15,476 nucleotides of DNA, taken from the NCBI GenBank assembly GCA_046542305.1, contig JBKHBQ010000070.1, positions 1 to 15,476 of the forward strand, written 5' to 3'. The notes under the pieces were generated by a model. That model was not told the DNA's origin and did no database searches. It saw only the letters and a list, made by a program, of their open reading frames with translations. The translations under genes and the position numbers were made by a program. The stretch comes from JBKHBQ01 sp046542305. Lineage in GTDB: Bacteria > Bacteroidota > Bacteroidia > Bacteroidales > 4484-276. The number at the start of each line of letters is the position of its first letter. The first letter of the stretch is position 1. Shown in pieces: positions 8,905-15,459 of the stretch.

Positions 8905-10016
8905 TTAATTCCGTTATCCATTTTTAGCTGCCGGGCTGCCTCAACCCCTTTGTCGGTGAGGCACCATTGCTGCCCTGCATCCACATCGATATAATTATTT
9001 TCCTGAAGGTACTTTATGGTTTTGCGGCTGTATCCCGGTACAGATTTCAAAATCGACAGGGAGTGGCGGTGTTCAGGTTGCCGGTGATTCATACTCACCT
9101 GATACATCCTGGCCAGGACCCGTGTATGCATGATGCCGCTCCTGCTTTTCAGCCTGAGCAGATAAACCGCCAGGAGCCCGCGGCCCGGTGCAAAAACAAA
9201 TGAGATCGCCACCAAACCAATGGCAGAAAGCACGATGACCGGGCCGGTGGAAATATTTGATCCTGAAGCCGAAACGACGGTGCCGGTCAATCCGGCCATT
9301 GCACCAAAAACAGCGGCCAGCACAGCCATGGTTCCCAGCCGGTTGGTCCATTGACGGGCAGCCGCCGCAGGAGCAATCAGCAGGGCGCTCATCAGGATTA
9401 CGCCCACTGCCTGCAACCCCAGAACAATTGCTACCACAATCAGGGTATTGAGCAGGATATCGAGAAATTTAACCCTGAAACCGGCTGAACGTGCAAACTG
9501 CGGATCGAAGGTTATCAGCTTGAATTCTTTCCAGAACAGCAGCAACACTACAAGAACCATGGCGCTTATCACAGCCATGTTGATCACATCGCGCCTGACG
9601 AGCGTTGCCGCCTGACCAAACAGGAACGTTTCGAGCCCTGCCTGATTGGCATCGGGGATTTTCTGGATATAGGTCAGAAGTACCAGTCCGATTCCGAAAA
9701 ATACGGCCAGCACCATAGCCAGTGCCGAATCGCTTTTGATCCTGGTATTTTTGATAATGCCTGTAATCCATAAGCTGGCAATCCATCCTGCTATAGCTGC
9801 GCCGGACAACAGCCACAACTGGCTTTTCATTCCGCTGATCAAAAATGCCAGAGCGATACCCGGCAGTGAGGCATGTGCCACTGCATCGCCCAACAGGCTT
9901 TGCTTTCGCAAAACAGCAAACACACCAAGCAGCCCGCTGAGCATTCCCAGTATTAAAGTACCGCCCGCAATAATGCGTACGGTATAATCAGCGTAAAGCG
10001 TATGCAGCATATCCAT
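8901..10016 (-). CDS. Metal ABC transporter permease with C-terminal winged-helix-like domain
   Basis: The 371-residue partner permease of the same ABC-3 family. The membrane part (1-285) shows VFAVLRKQSLLGDAVAHASL (32-51), AVFFGIGLVLLTYIQ, VGVILMSALLIAPAAAA (204-220) and FVFAPGRGLLA. From about 290 a hydrophilic tail contains a winged-helix-like segment: SLSILKSVPGYSRKTIKYLQ, a helix-turn-helix pattern, then a wing-like DVDAGQQWCLTDKGVEAA. Related Mn/Fe permeases are known to carry DtxR-like tails; chlamydial YtgCR is a permease-repressor fusion. Having such a tail on both permeases is notable. The gene starts 8 bases after the ATPase gene ends. The two permeases probably form a heterodimer in the inner membrane. 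Confidence 0.92.
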   Translation of the reverse strand: MDMLHTLYADYTVRIIAGGTLILGMLSGLLGVFAVLRKQSLLGDAVAHASLPGIALAFLISGMKSQLWLLSGAAIAGWIASLWITGIIKNTRIKSDSALAMVLAVFFGIGLVLLTYIQKIPDANQAGLETFLFGQAATLVRRDVINMAVISAMVLVVLLLFWKEFKLITFDPQFARSAGFRVKFLDILLNTLIVVAIVLGLQAVGVILMSALLIAPAAAARQWTNRLGTMAVLAAVFGAMAGLTGTVVSASGSNISTGPVIVLSAIGLVAISFVFAPGRGLLAVYLLRLKSRSGIMHTRVLARMYQVSMNHRQPEHRHSLSILKSVPGYSRKTIKYLQENNYIDVDAGQQWCLTDKGVEAARQLKMDNGIN

Positions 10017-10024
10017 TATGCCTT

Positions 10025-10756
10025 TCAGGTTTTTAAATCCAGCATCAGCGATGAACCGTATGTGGCTTTCAGGTTTTTTTCGTTAAAGATTTCCCCGGCA
10101 GGACCGCTGGCAATCTTTTTTACATTAAGCAGGGTAACCCAATCGAAATAATGCCGGACGGTTTGAAGGTCGTGATGCACCACCACCACAGTTTTGCCGA
10201 TGGATTTCAGTTCTTTGAGAATTTCAATAATTGCTTTTTCGGTGGTGACATCCACACCTTGCAGGGGTTCATCGAGGAAATATAAATCGGCATCCTGCAC
10301 CAGCGCACGGGCCAGAAAAACCCGCTGTTGCTGTCCGCCCGAGAGCTGGCTGATCTGCCTGTTGACAAAATCCGAGAGCCCAACTTTTTCGATGGCTGCA
10401 TTTGCCAGATTCAATTCTTTTTTACCGGGCCTTTTAATCCAGCCCAGTTTTCCGTATGTTCCCATGCGCACCACATCCATAACGGTGGTGGGGAAATCCC
10501 AGTCGACACTGCCCCGCTGGGGCACATAGCCGATTTTGGAACGCACCTCACGGTAAGGTTTCCCCATAATTTTTACATCACCGGCCAGCGGCTTCACGAT
10601 GCCAAGACACGATTTGATAAGGGTGGATTTGCCGGCGCCATTGGGGCCGATAATTGCCATCATCACCCCTTCCGGAACATCCAGGTCGATATCCCACAGC
10701 ACCGGTTTGAGTTTATAAGCTACCGTTAAGTCGTTTACTTCGAGGGCATTTTTCAT
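10025..10756 (-). CDS. Metal ABC transporter ATP-binding protein
   Basis: A 243-residue ABC ATPase of normal length that powers the two permeases from the cytoplasmic face. Walker A is GPNGAGKST (37-45), the Q-loop is Q80, the signature is LSGGQ (138-142), Walker B is DLYFLDEP (157-164) and the H-loop is H195. The stretch around VPQRGSVDWDFPTTVMDVVRMG is characteristic of the Mn/Zn/Fe (TroB, MntB, ZnuC) branch. It lies between the binding protein (7 bases away) and the permeases, the usual operon order. All catalytic residues are intact. Confidence 0.95.
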   Translation of the reverse strand: MKNALEVNDLTVAYKLKPVLWDIDLDVPEGVMMAIIGPNGAGKSTLIKSCLGIVKPLAGDVKIMGKPYREVRSKIGYVPQRGSVDWDFPTTVMDVVRMGTYGKLGWIKRPGKKELNLANAAIEKVGLSDFVNRQISQLSGGQQQRVFLARALVQDADLYFLDEPLQGVDVTTEKAIIEILKELKSIGKTVVVVHHDLQTVRHYFDWVTLLNVKKIASGPAGEIFNEKNLKATYGSSLMLDLKT

Positions 10757-10763
10757 TTAATGA

Positions 10764-11705
10764 TTATTTCAGCGCATCCGTAATGGTTACTACATTGTGT
10801 TTGTACATTCCGATGTAATCGCCGGCTTCCGAATCCGGTGAACCCAACGCATCGGAATATAATACTCCACCGGTCTTCACTTCGAAACCACGCGACCTGA
10901 CGGCCTCTTTCAGGGCCTCAATATTTCGGTGTGGAACGGAAGTTTCGATGAAGATGGCAGGAATTTTTCGCTCTGCGATCAACCCGGCCAGCTCCCGCAC
11001 ATCTGCCGCACCTGCTTCGGAAGATGTGCTGATGCCCTGCAAACCGATTACTTCAAAATTATATGCCTTTCCGAAATATTCAAATGCATCATGGGCTGTG
11101 ACCAATAACCGGTTTTCAACCGGCACCTCTCCGATCCTTTGCTGCACAAAATCCCCAAGGGAATCTAGCTGCGAAAGATACTCCTTCAGATTTTTCATAT
11201 AACTTTCCTTGTTCGGAGGATCATTGATACTCAGTGCATCGGCAACATACCGTGCAACCTTTTTCCAGTTGCTGATATCAAACCAAACGTGCGGGTCGTA
11301 CTGTTCTTCGGAATCTTCAACCGGTATCAGTTCCGTCTCAGGAAGTGCTTCGGCAATGGCGAAAGATTGTTTACCCTGTTGTTCCATTTTTTCAAAAACC
11401 TCCCCCATTTTTCCTTCCAGGTGAAGGCCGTTGTAAAAGATCATGTCCGCACTGAACAACCTGCTCACATCGCTTTCGGTGGCTTTGTACAGATGTGGAT
11501 CGATGCCGGGTCCCATCAAGCCGTGCACTTCAATATGCTCACCGCCGATTTGTTTAACCACGTCGGCAATCATGGTTGTTGTGGCAACCACTTCAGGTTT
11601 GTCAATGGATGTTTTTTCCTCTCCTGTACGCACACTGCGGTTGCACGACAGCAGCGCCACCGAAACAGTGGCAATAAGAATTAAGATGTGAAGATATGTT
11701 TTCAT
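10764..11705 (-). CDS. Metal-binding lipoprotein of ABC importer (TroA/ZnuA family)
   Basis: A 313-residue substrate-binding protein. The N-terminus is a lipoprotein signal with lipobox LLSC, Cys21 being the lipidated residue, so it should be anchored in the periplasm to the inner membrane. The cluster A-I metal ligands can be placed as H71 (DPHLY), H139 (DPHVWFD), H205 (TAHDAFEYF) and D285 (LYSDALG), the His3-Asp set of TroA. PsaA/MntC-type manganese binders have Glu at the third position, so this residue alone does not decide between Mn, Zn and Fe. There is no His-rich loop of the kind common in zinc-specific ZnuA, and the linked regulator looks Mn-type, so I favour manganese. It begins 19 bases after the barrel gene and is followed 7 bases later by the ATPase gene. 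Confidence 0.94.
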   Translation of the reverse strand: MKTYLHILILIATVSVALLSCNRSVRTGEEKTSIDKPEVVATTTMIADVVKQIGGEHIEVHGLMGPGIDPHLYKATESDVSRLFSADMIFYNGLHLEGKMGEVFEKMEQQGKQSFAIAEALPETELIPVEDSEEQYDPHVWFDISNWKKVARYVADALSINDPPNKESYMKNLKEYLSQLDSLGDFVQQRIGEVPVENRLLVTAHDAFEYFGKAYNFEVIGLQGISTSSEAGAADVRELAGLIAERKIPAIFIETSVPHRNIEALKEAVRSRGFEVKTGGVLYSDALGSPDSEAGDYIGMYKHNVVTITDALK

Positions 11706-11724
11706 AATATGTAGATTTTTAATT

Positions 11725-12510
11725 TTACTCAGGAATTCTCCAGCTCAATCCGGCACTCACAAAGAAGTCAGGTGAAATTTCAGATAATCCGATTCCGGCA
11801 GAAGCATCCAGTTGCATGTTGTGCTTCACCAGGTAAGTCAGGCCGGTATTCATCCGGTGGTCGGGCAGTGCATGTTGCGGAAATTCACCATAGCTCTCAA
11901 CAAAAAACACCGTTCTTTCGCCAATCCCGGTTGCCAGCACCAAGGTATAAACTCCTGCAGGTTTTACGGAAGCTCCATTCCAGGCACCTCCCAGATTTAT
12001 GCCCATTCCAAGCCAATCGGTGAGGGTGTATTCGGCATTAAACCTGAATTCTGTAGCTGTATTCTCCGGCGAAAACTCTTCCTTTCCTGAATTGGGTAGA
12101 GTGGCAATAGCCAGAAATGCCATTTCGGGAATCAATCCGTTTTCTTCAAGCATTTTAAATTTCATTCCCGCCGTGATTGGTACAAGACCGGAAGTTTCCA
12201 CATCTTCACCCGTTCCTGATAGCTCATGCATCAGATACGAAGAACCCAGCCTCAGCTCAAAGCGTTCGTTTATTCCGTAACGCAGCAAGGTGGTGAAAAG
12301 CTCCAAATTGTCATGTGTCTGGGAATTCATTTCATGACGCTCGAATACAAAGCCGGTTTCGATTTGAAAATGCCCGGCCGGTACAATGGACGCCGACTCA
12401 GTTTGGTCGGGCCGGTCGGTGATTAATTCCTCATAACCATTTTCCTGAGCCTTCAAAACGTTTGCCGCACCCATCAAGAAACCGATAAATACAATCAAGT
12501 TTTTCATCAT
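11725..12510 (-). CDS. Outer-membrane beta-barrel protein in metal uptake operon
   Basis: A 261-residue protein with a signal peptide (MMKNLIVFIGFLMGAANVLKA, cleavage near residue 21). The mature part begins with an ITDRPDQTES motif and a GHFQIETG motif, seen in a widespread family of putative outer-membrane transporters (the Phenol_MetA_deg-like group). The rest alternates polar and hydrophobic residues with many aromatic and glycine positions, and ends SAGLSWRIPE, as a barrel strand would. It lies between the regulator and the binding lipoprotein on the same strand, 19 bases ahead of the latter, so it probably belongs to the transport operon. I infer that it may let metal or a metal complex through the outer membrane; the family has no firm function. 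A candidate operator lies about 50 bases upstream. Met2 could also be the start. Confidence 0.85.
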   Translation of the reverse strand: MMKNLIVFIGFLMGAANVLKAQENGYEELITDRPDQTESASIVPAGHFQIETGFVFERHEMNSQTHDNLELFTTLLRYGINERFELRLGSSYLMHELSGTGEDVETSGLVPITAGMKFKMLEENGLIPEMAFLAIATLPNSGKEEFSPENTATEFRFNAEYTLTDWLGMGINLGGAWNGASVKPAGVYTLVLATGIGERTVFFVESYGEFPQHALPDHRMNTGLTYLVKHNMQLDASAGIGLSEISPDFFVSAGLSWRIPE

Positions 12511-12558
12511 TTCAATATTTAAGTTTCAGGCCAAAAAAACAATGGTTTTCAGAGAATG

Positions 12559-12576
12559 TTTAAGTTAGCTTAACTT
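12559..12576 (-). promoter_or_regulatory. Candidate metal-regulator operator before the barrel-transporter operon
   Basis: The inverted repeat TTAAG-TTAG-CTTAA (12560-12573) lies just after the stop of the regulator gene and about 50 bases before the barrel gene. The same TTAAG-N4-CTTAA pattern occurs before the regulator itself. The core also reads as AAGTTA-GCT-TAACTT, a layout that recalls classical DtxR boxes (TTAGGTTAG...). No clear TAnnTTTG promoter is visible in this gap. The arms are too short and AT-rich to be a convincing terminator, and no T-run follows. Confidence 0.55.
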
Positions 12577-12578
12577 CA

Positions 12579-13244
12579 TTAACTTTTCTTAACAATCAAC
12601 TCAACCAGAATATGACCGGCAGCTTTTTCAGGTATGGTTGTTTCAGAGCCATTCCTTTCGATCCGGTATTCATGTAAGTCATCATCATATTCGGACACAT
12701 TCATTTCATCATCTATTGCAACGTAAATCCGATCAAGCAGTTCAAGGGTTTCTGCATCATGAAGCGTCACTCTTTTCAACTTCACCCTGGCCGGGGCATT
12801 AACTTCCGAAAGCCTGATGTATTCAATTTCTGCCAAATGCCCGTGCTTATCAGGAATGGGATCACCGTGCGGATCCACGACAGGAAAATTCAGAAAACGG
12901 TCGATTTCATCAATCAGGAAATCGGAAGTATGGTGCTCGAGCCGTTCGGCCTCGGCGTGCACCTTATCCCACGGGATATCAAGGATTCTGTTCAGGAAAA
13001 GCTCCCACAGCCGGTGTCTCCGCACTACCCCCAGGGCAATCTTTTCGCCATTCGGGGTAAGTTCTATTTCGCGGTATTTTCTGTAATTAACATATCCCTG
13101 CTGATCGAGCTTGCGCGACATATCCGTGACGGCAGCGTTGCTGATCCCGAGTTTTTTCGACAAAGCCGAGGTGGATGCTTTTTGTCCGAGACTTTTAAGC
13201 ATGTAAATCTGCTTGAGGAAATCTTCATTCGATATGGAAATCAT
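12579..13244 (-). CDS. DtxR-family metal-dependent repressor, MntR/TroR type
   Basis: A 221-residue three-domain DtxR-family protein. Residues 1-70 are the winged helix (SALSKKLGISNAAVTDMSRKL, then a wing at RKYREIELT). Residues 72-125 are the dimerisation and metal-binding domain. About 140-221 form an SH3/FeoA-like domain absent from short MntR. Aligned by eye with diphtheria DtxR, the metal positions are H77, E81, H96, E100, E103 and H104. E100 replaces the Cys102 of iron-sensing DtxR, as in manganese sensors, so Mn is the likely effector. D8 of the MntR site is kept, but the position of MntR Glu11 is Lys11. The gene is the first of the minus-strand metal locus, 68 bases before the barrel gene. 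A palindrome overlapping its own -7 element suggests autoregulation. Confidence 0.93.
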   Translation of the reverse strand: MISISNEDFLKQIYMLKSLGQKASTSALSKKLGISNAAVTDMSRKLDQQGYVNYRKYREIELTPNGEKIALGVVRRHRLWELFLNRILDIPWDKVHAEAERLEHHTSDFLIDEIDRFLNFPVVDPHGDPIPDKHGHLAEIEYIRLSEVNAPARVKLKRVTLHDAETLELLDRIYVAIDDEMNVSEYDDDLHEYRIERNGSETTIPEKAAGHILVELIVKKS

Positions 13245-13253
13245 AAAAAGAAA

Positions 13254-13271
13254 TTTTAAGCAAACTTAAAA
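13254..13271 (-). promoter_or_regulatory. Candidate operator overlapping the regulator's -7 element
   Basis: A perfect inverted repeat with 7-base arms and a 4-base spacer (TTTTAAG-CAAA-CTTAAAA) lies 9 bases before the start codon of the DtxR-family gene. On the minus strand its centre contains TAAGTTTG (13261-13268), a match to TAnnTTTG, so protein bound here would cover the promoter. No TTG is visible at the -33 distance, and the implied leader of about 10 bases is short. The core is the same as in the palindrome at 12559-12576, which supports a common regulator. Confidence 0.62.
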
Positions 13272-13443
13272 AAAATAATGCTCAGAATAAAAAATCATTT
13301 AGTGTTCGGATACGATTCAGAAAATTCACACTATGTCGCCGAATAACTTAACTAACTGGTTTTATGAGCTTATCGTGGAATCTAATATGAAAAAGTAAAC
13401 CGATTATGATTTTTCAGCGGACAATACTGATGAAAAATATATT

Positions 13444-13472
13444 TTGTATTTGCACACGAAGTAATACTTTTG
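13444..13472 (+). promoter_or_regulatory. Distal promoter of the rplM operon
   Basis: TTG (13444-13446), 18 bases, then TACTTTTG (13465-13472), a full match to the Bacteroidota consensus. Start expected near 13479, giving a leader of about 117 bases before rplM. Confidence 0.68.
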
Positions 13473-13510
13473 CCGGCTGATTTCAGCGAAGAATTATTTA
13501 GAGGGATATT

Positions 13511-13541
13511 TTGTTTATCTAAAAAAATAGTTCTACTTTTG
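13511..13541 (+). promoter_or_regulatory. Proximal promoter of the rplM operon
   Basis: TTG (13511-13513), 20 bases, then TACTTTTG (13534-13541), identical in its -7 element to the distal promoter and to that of rpsL. Start expected near 13548, giving a leader of about 48 bases. A CCCC/GGGG hairpin (13545-13548 with 13555-13558) falls at or just after the start site and could shape the 5' end of the transcript. Confidence 0.7.
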
Positions 13542-13595
13542 CAGCCCCTTTTTCGGGGAGGTGTTTGATTTTGAATAGAAATAACTGATTAATAA

Positions 13596-14051
13596 ATGGA
13601 TACCTTAAGTTACAAAACAGTAAGCGCTAATAAAGAAACCGTTAAGAAAGAATGGGTAGTTATTGACGCGGAAAATGAGATTTTAGGCCGGCTGGCATCG
13701 AAGGCAGCAATGTTGCTTCGCGGTAAACTCAAGCCCAGTTTCACACCACATGTGGATTGCGGTGACAATGTGATTATTGTGAATGCCGATAAAGTACGGA
13801 TGACCGGAAATAAATGGGACGCCAAGGAATACATTCGTCATTCGGGCTACCCGGGCGGACAAAAATCCCTGAACGCAAAGCAAATGTTGAACAAGAAGCC
13901 TACAGCCATCATTGAACATGCCGTTAAAGGTATGCTTCCCAAGAACAGGCTGGGCAGCGCCCTGTTCAAGAACCTGTTCGTGTATGCCGGTCCTGAGCAC
14001 AATCATGAAGCTCAGCAGCCAAAGAAAATCAATTTAAATGAAATTAAATAA
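13596..14051 (+). CDS. rplM: 50S ribosomal protein L13
   Basis: A 151-residue protein of normal length. Recognisable L13 segments are VVIDAENEILGRLASKAAMLLRGK, FTPHVDCGDNVIIVNADKVRMTGNK, HSGYPGG and the MLPKNRLG motif near the C-terminus. L13 is an early-assembly protein of the large subunit. The gene is followed three bases later by rpsI, the almost universal rplM-rpsI pairing. Two consensus promoters lie upstream. The first ten residues are a short extension of low conservation, but no later ATG fits the family start. Confidence 0.97.
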   Translation: MDTLSYKTVSANKETVKKEWVVIDAENEILGRLASKAAMLLRGKLKPSFTPHVDCGDNVIIVNADKVRMTGNKWDAKEYIRHSGYPGGQKSLNAKQMLNKKPTAIIEHAVKGMLPKNRLGSALFKNLFVYAGPEHNHEAQQPKKINLNEIK

Positions 14052-14054
14052 GCA

Positions 14055-14441
14055 ATGGAAGTGATTAATGCTATAGGCAGGAGAAAGACTGCAGTTGCAC
14101 GGGTCTATCTGAAGCCCGGTTCGGGAAAGATCACCATCAACAAGCGTGAAATCGACAGCTATTTTCCGGCGCCCACACTCCAGTACGTGGTACGTCAGCC
14201 GCTGGAACTCACCAGCAATGAAGGAAAATACGACATCGACGCAGTGCTCGACGGCGGCGGATTCAAAGGCCAGGCCGAAGCCCTTCGACTTGGTATCTCA
14301 CGTTGCCTGATCGAACTCGATGCCGAATTTCGCCCGACGCTTAAGTCGAACGGACTGTTGCGCCGCGATCCCAGGATGGTGGAACGCAAAAAACCCGGCC
14401 AGAAAAAAGCCCGTAAGAAGTTTCAGTTTAGCAAGCGTTAA
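14055..14441 (+). CDS. rpsI: 30S ribosomal protein S9
   Basis: A 128-residue protein that begins with the S9 signature INAIGRRKTAVARVYLKPGSG and ends in the highly conserved KKARKKFQFSKR tail, whose terminal arginine reaches the P-site tRNA in known ribosomes. The GGGFKGQAEALRLGISR segment is also typical. It starts three bases after the stop of rplM, so the two are almost certainly co-translated. Confidence 0.97.
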   Translation: MEVINAIGRRKTAVARVYLKPGSGKITINKREIDSYFPAPTLQYVVRQPLELTSNEGKYDIDAVLDGGGFKGQAEALRLGISRCLIELDAEFRPTLKSNGLLRRDPRMVERKKPGQKKARKKFQFSKR

Positions 14442-14470
14442 GCCGAGGATATTAAAGTGTTTAGTATCCA

Positions 14471-14511
14471 AACCGGTGAGACTTCGGCAAATGCTGAGCT
14501 ACTTACCGGTT
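14471..14511 (+). promoter_or_regulatory. Stem-loop between rpsI and rpsB, possible leader element
   Basis: AACCGGTGAG (14471-14480) pairs with CTTACCGGTT (14502-14511) over ten pairs, one of them G-U. The enclosed 21 bases can form a second short helix (CGGC 14484-14487 with GCTG 14492-14495). No T-run follows, so this is not a typical intrinsic terminator. It could be an autoregulatory site for S2 or an RNA-processing signal. No promoter match lies in this gap. Confidence 0.5.
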
Positions 14512-14546
14512 GCTTTCACGGAATGTAAACATAAAATTTTAATTCA

Positions 14547-15440
14547 ATGCCCAGAACAAATTTCGAAGAATTATTGGATGCAGGTGTACACTTTGGGCAC
14601 CTGAAAAGAAAATGGAATCCCAACATGGCGCCATACATTTTTATGGAGCGCAACGGGATCCATATTATCGACCTTTACAAAACTGCTGCAAAGATCGAGG
14701 AAGCCGCCTCGGCCCTGAAGCAAATCGCAAAATCAGGTAAGAAGATCCTGTTTGTGGCCACAAAAAAACAGGCCAAGGAAATCGTTGCAGAAAAGATCAA
14801 GCGCGTAGGAATGCCTTACGTTACCGAACGTTGGCCCGGTGGCATGCTCACCAATTTCGCCACCATCCGCAAAGCCGTTCGCAAAATGACCTCCATCGAT
14901 AAGATGATGACCGACAAGACCTTTACCAACATTTCCAAAAGGGAACGTCTTCAGATTGCCCGTGAACGTGCGAAACTGGAAAAACAGCTCGGCAGTATCG
15001 CCGATCTGAACCGCCTGCCGTCAGCACTGTTCATCGTTGATATCCTCAAGGAACACATCGCCGTGGCTGAAGCCAAAAAGCTGAACATCCCCACGTTTGC
15101 CATTGTGGATACCAACTCCGATCCCAAAAAGGTCGACTTCCCCATTCCGGCAAACGACGATGCCTCTAAATCCATCGCACTTATTATCGAAATCATGATC
15201 AGAGCCATCGAAGAAGGTATGATGGAAAGAAAGGTGGAAAAAGACAAGCGCGCCAGGGAAGAAGAACAGGAAGATGTGAAAATCAAAACCCGTTCGAAGG
15301 AAGAGCTTGAGGAAGAACTTGCCGAAAACGAAGAAGACAGCAAGAGCAAGCGCGATGAACTGAAACGCCTCAAACTGGAAAGGGAAGAAGAAGAAAGCAG
15401 CCGCAGACCTCGCAAAGGCACTGCCGTTAGAAAAAAGTAA
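14547..15440 (+). CDS. rpsB: 30S ribosomal protein S2 with long charged C-terminal tail
   Basis: A 297-residue S2. The core is unmistakable: ELLDAGVHFGHLKRKWNPNMAPYIF near the start, then VGMPYVTERWPGGMLTNF, and VDTNSDPKKVDFPIPANDDA before the last core helix. The core ends near residue 228. The remaining 70 or so residues are almost entirely Glu, Lys, Arg and Asp, end in RRPRKGTAVRKK, and probably form a charged helix or disordered tail. Typical S2 is about 230-260 residues; longer forms occur in Bacteroidota. The gene follows a 105-base gap with a stem-loop and is 19 bases ahead of the next start. Confidence 0.96.
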   Translation: MPRTNFEELLDAGVHFGHLKRKWNPNMAPYIFMERNGIHIIDLYKTAAKIEEAASALKQIAKSGKKILFVATKKQAKEIVAEKIKRVGMPYVTERWPGGMLTNFATIRKAVRKMTSIDKMMTDKTFTNISKRERLQIARERAKLEKQLGSIADLNRLPSALFIVDILKEHIAVAEAKKLNIPTFAIVDTNSDPKKVDFPIPANDDASKSIALIIEIMIRAIEEGMMERKVEKDKRAREEEQEDVKIKTRSKEELEEELAENEEDSKSKRDELKRLKLEREEEESSRRPRKGTAVRKK

Positions 15441-15459
15441 ATCATTCATTTTTAAAGAT

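Larger units (their letters stand above)
13245..13595. other. Divergent intergenic region between metal regulator and rplM
   Basis: 351 bases without a gene. The left end holds the regulator's operator and -7 element (13254-13271). The right part holds two tandem promoters for the ribosomal operon (13444-13541) and a small C4/G4 hairpin (13545-13558). Between about 13290 and 13440 I see no convincing signal apart from an AT-rich stretch that includes AACTTAACTAAC near 13345, which may be a degenerate half-site of the operator motif. Confidence 0.7.

Noticed and set aside
12560..12573. The palindrome after the regulator stop codon as an intrinsic terminator
   Set aside because: The arms are five AT-rich pairs and no T-run follows; the match to the palindrome at 13254 fits an operator better.
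12570..12593. Three direct TTAAC repeats at spacings of 9 and 10 bases
   Set aside because: The last two fall in the final codons of the regulator gene (KKS stop), so the pattern is probably due to coding sequence plus one operator arm.
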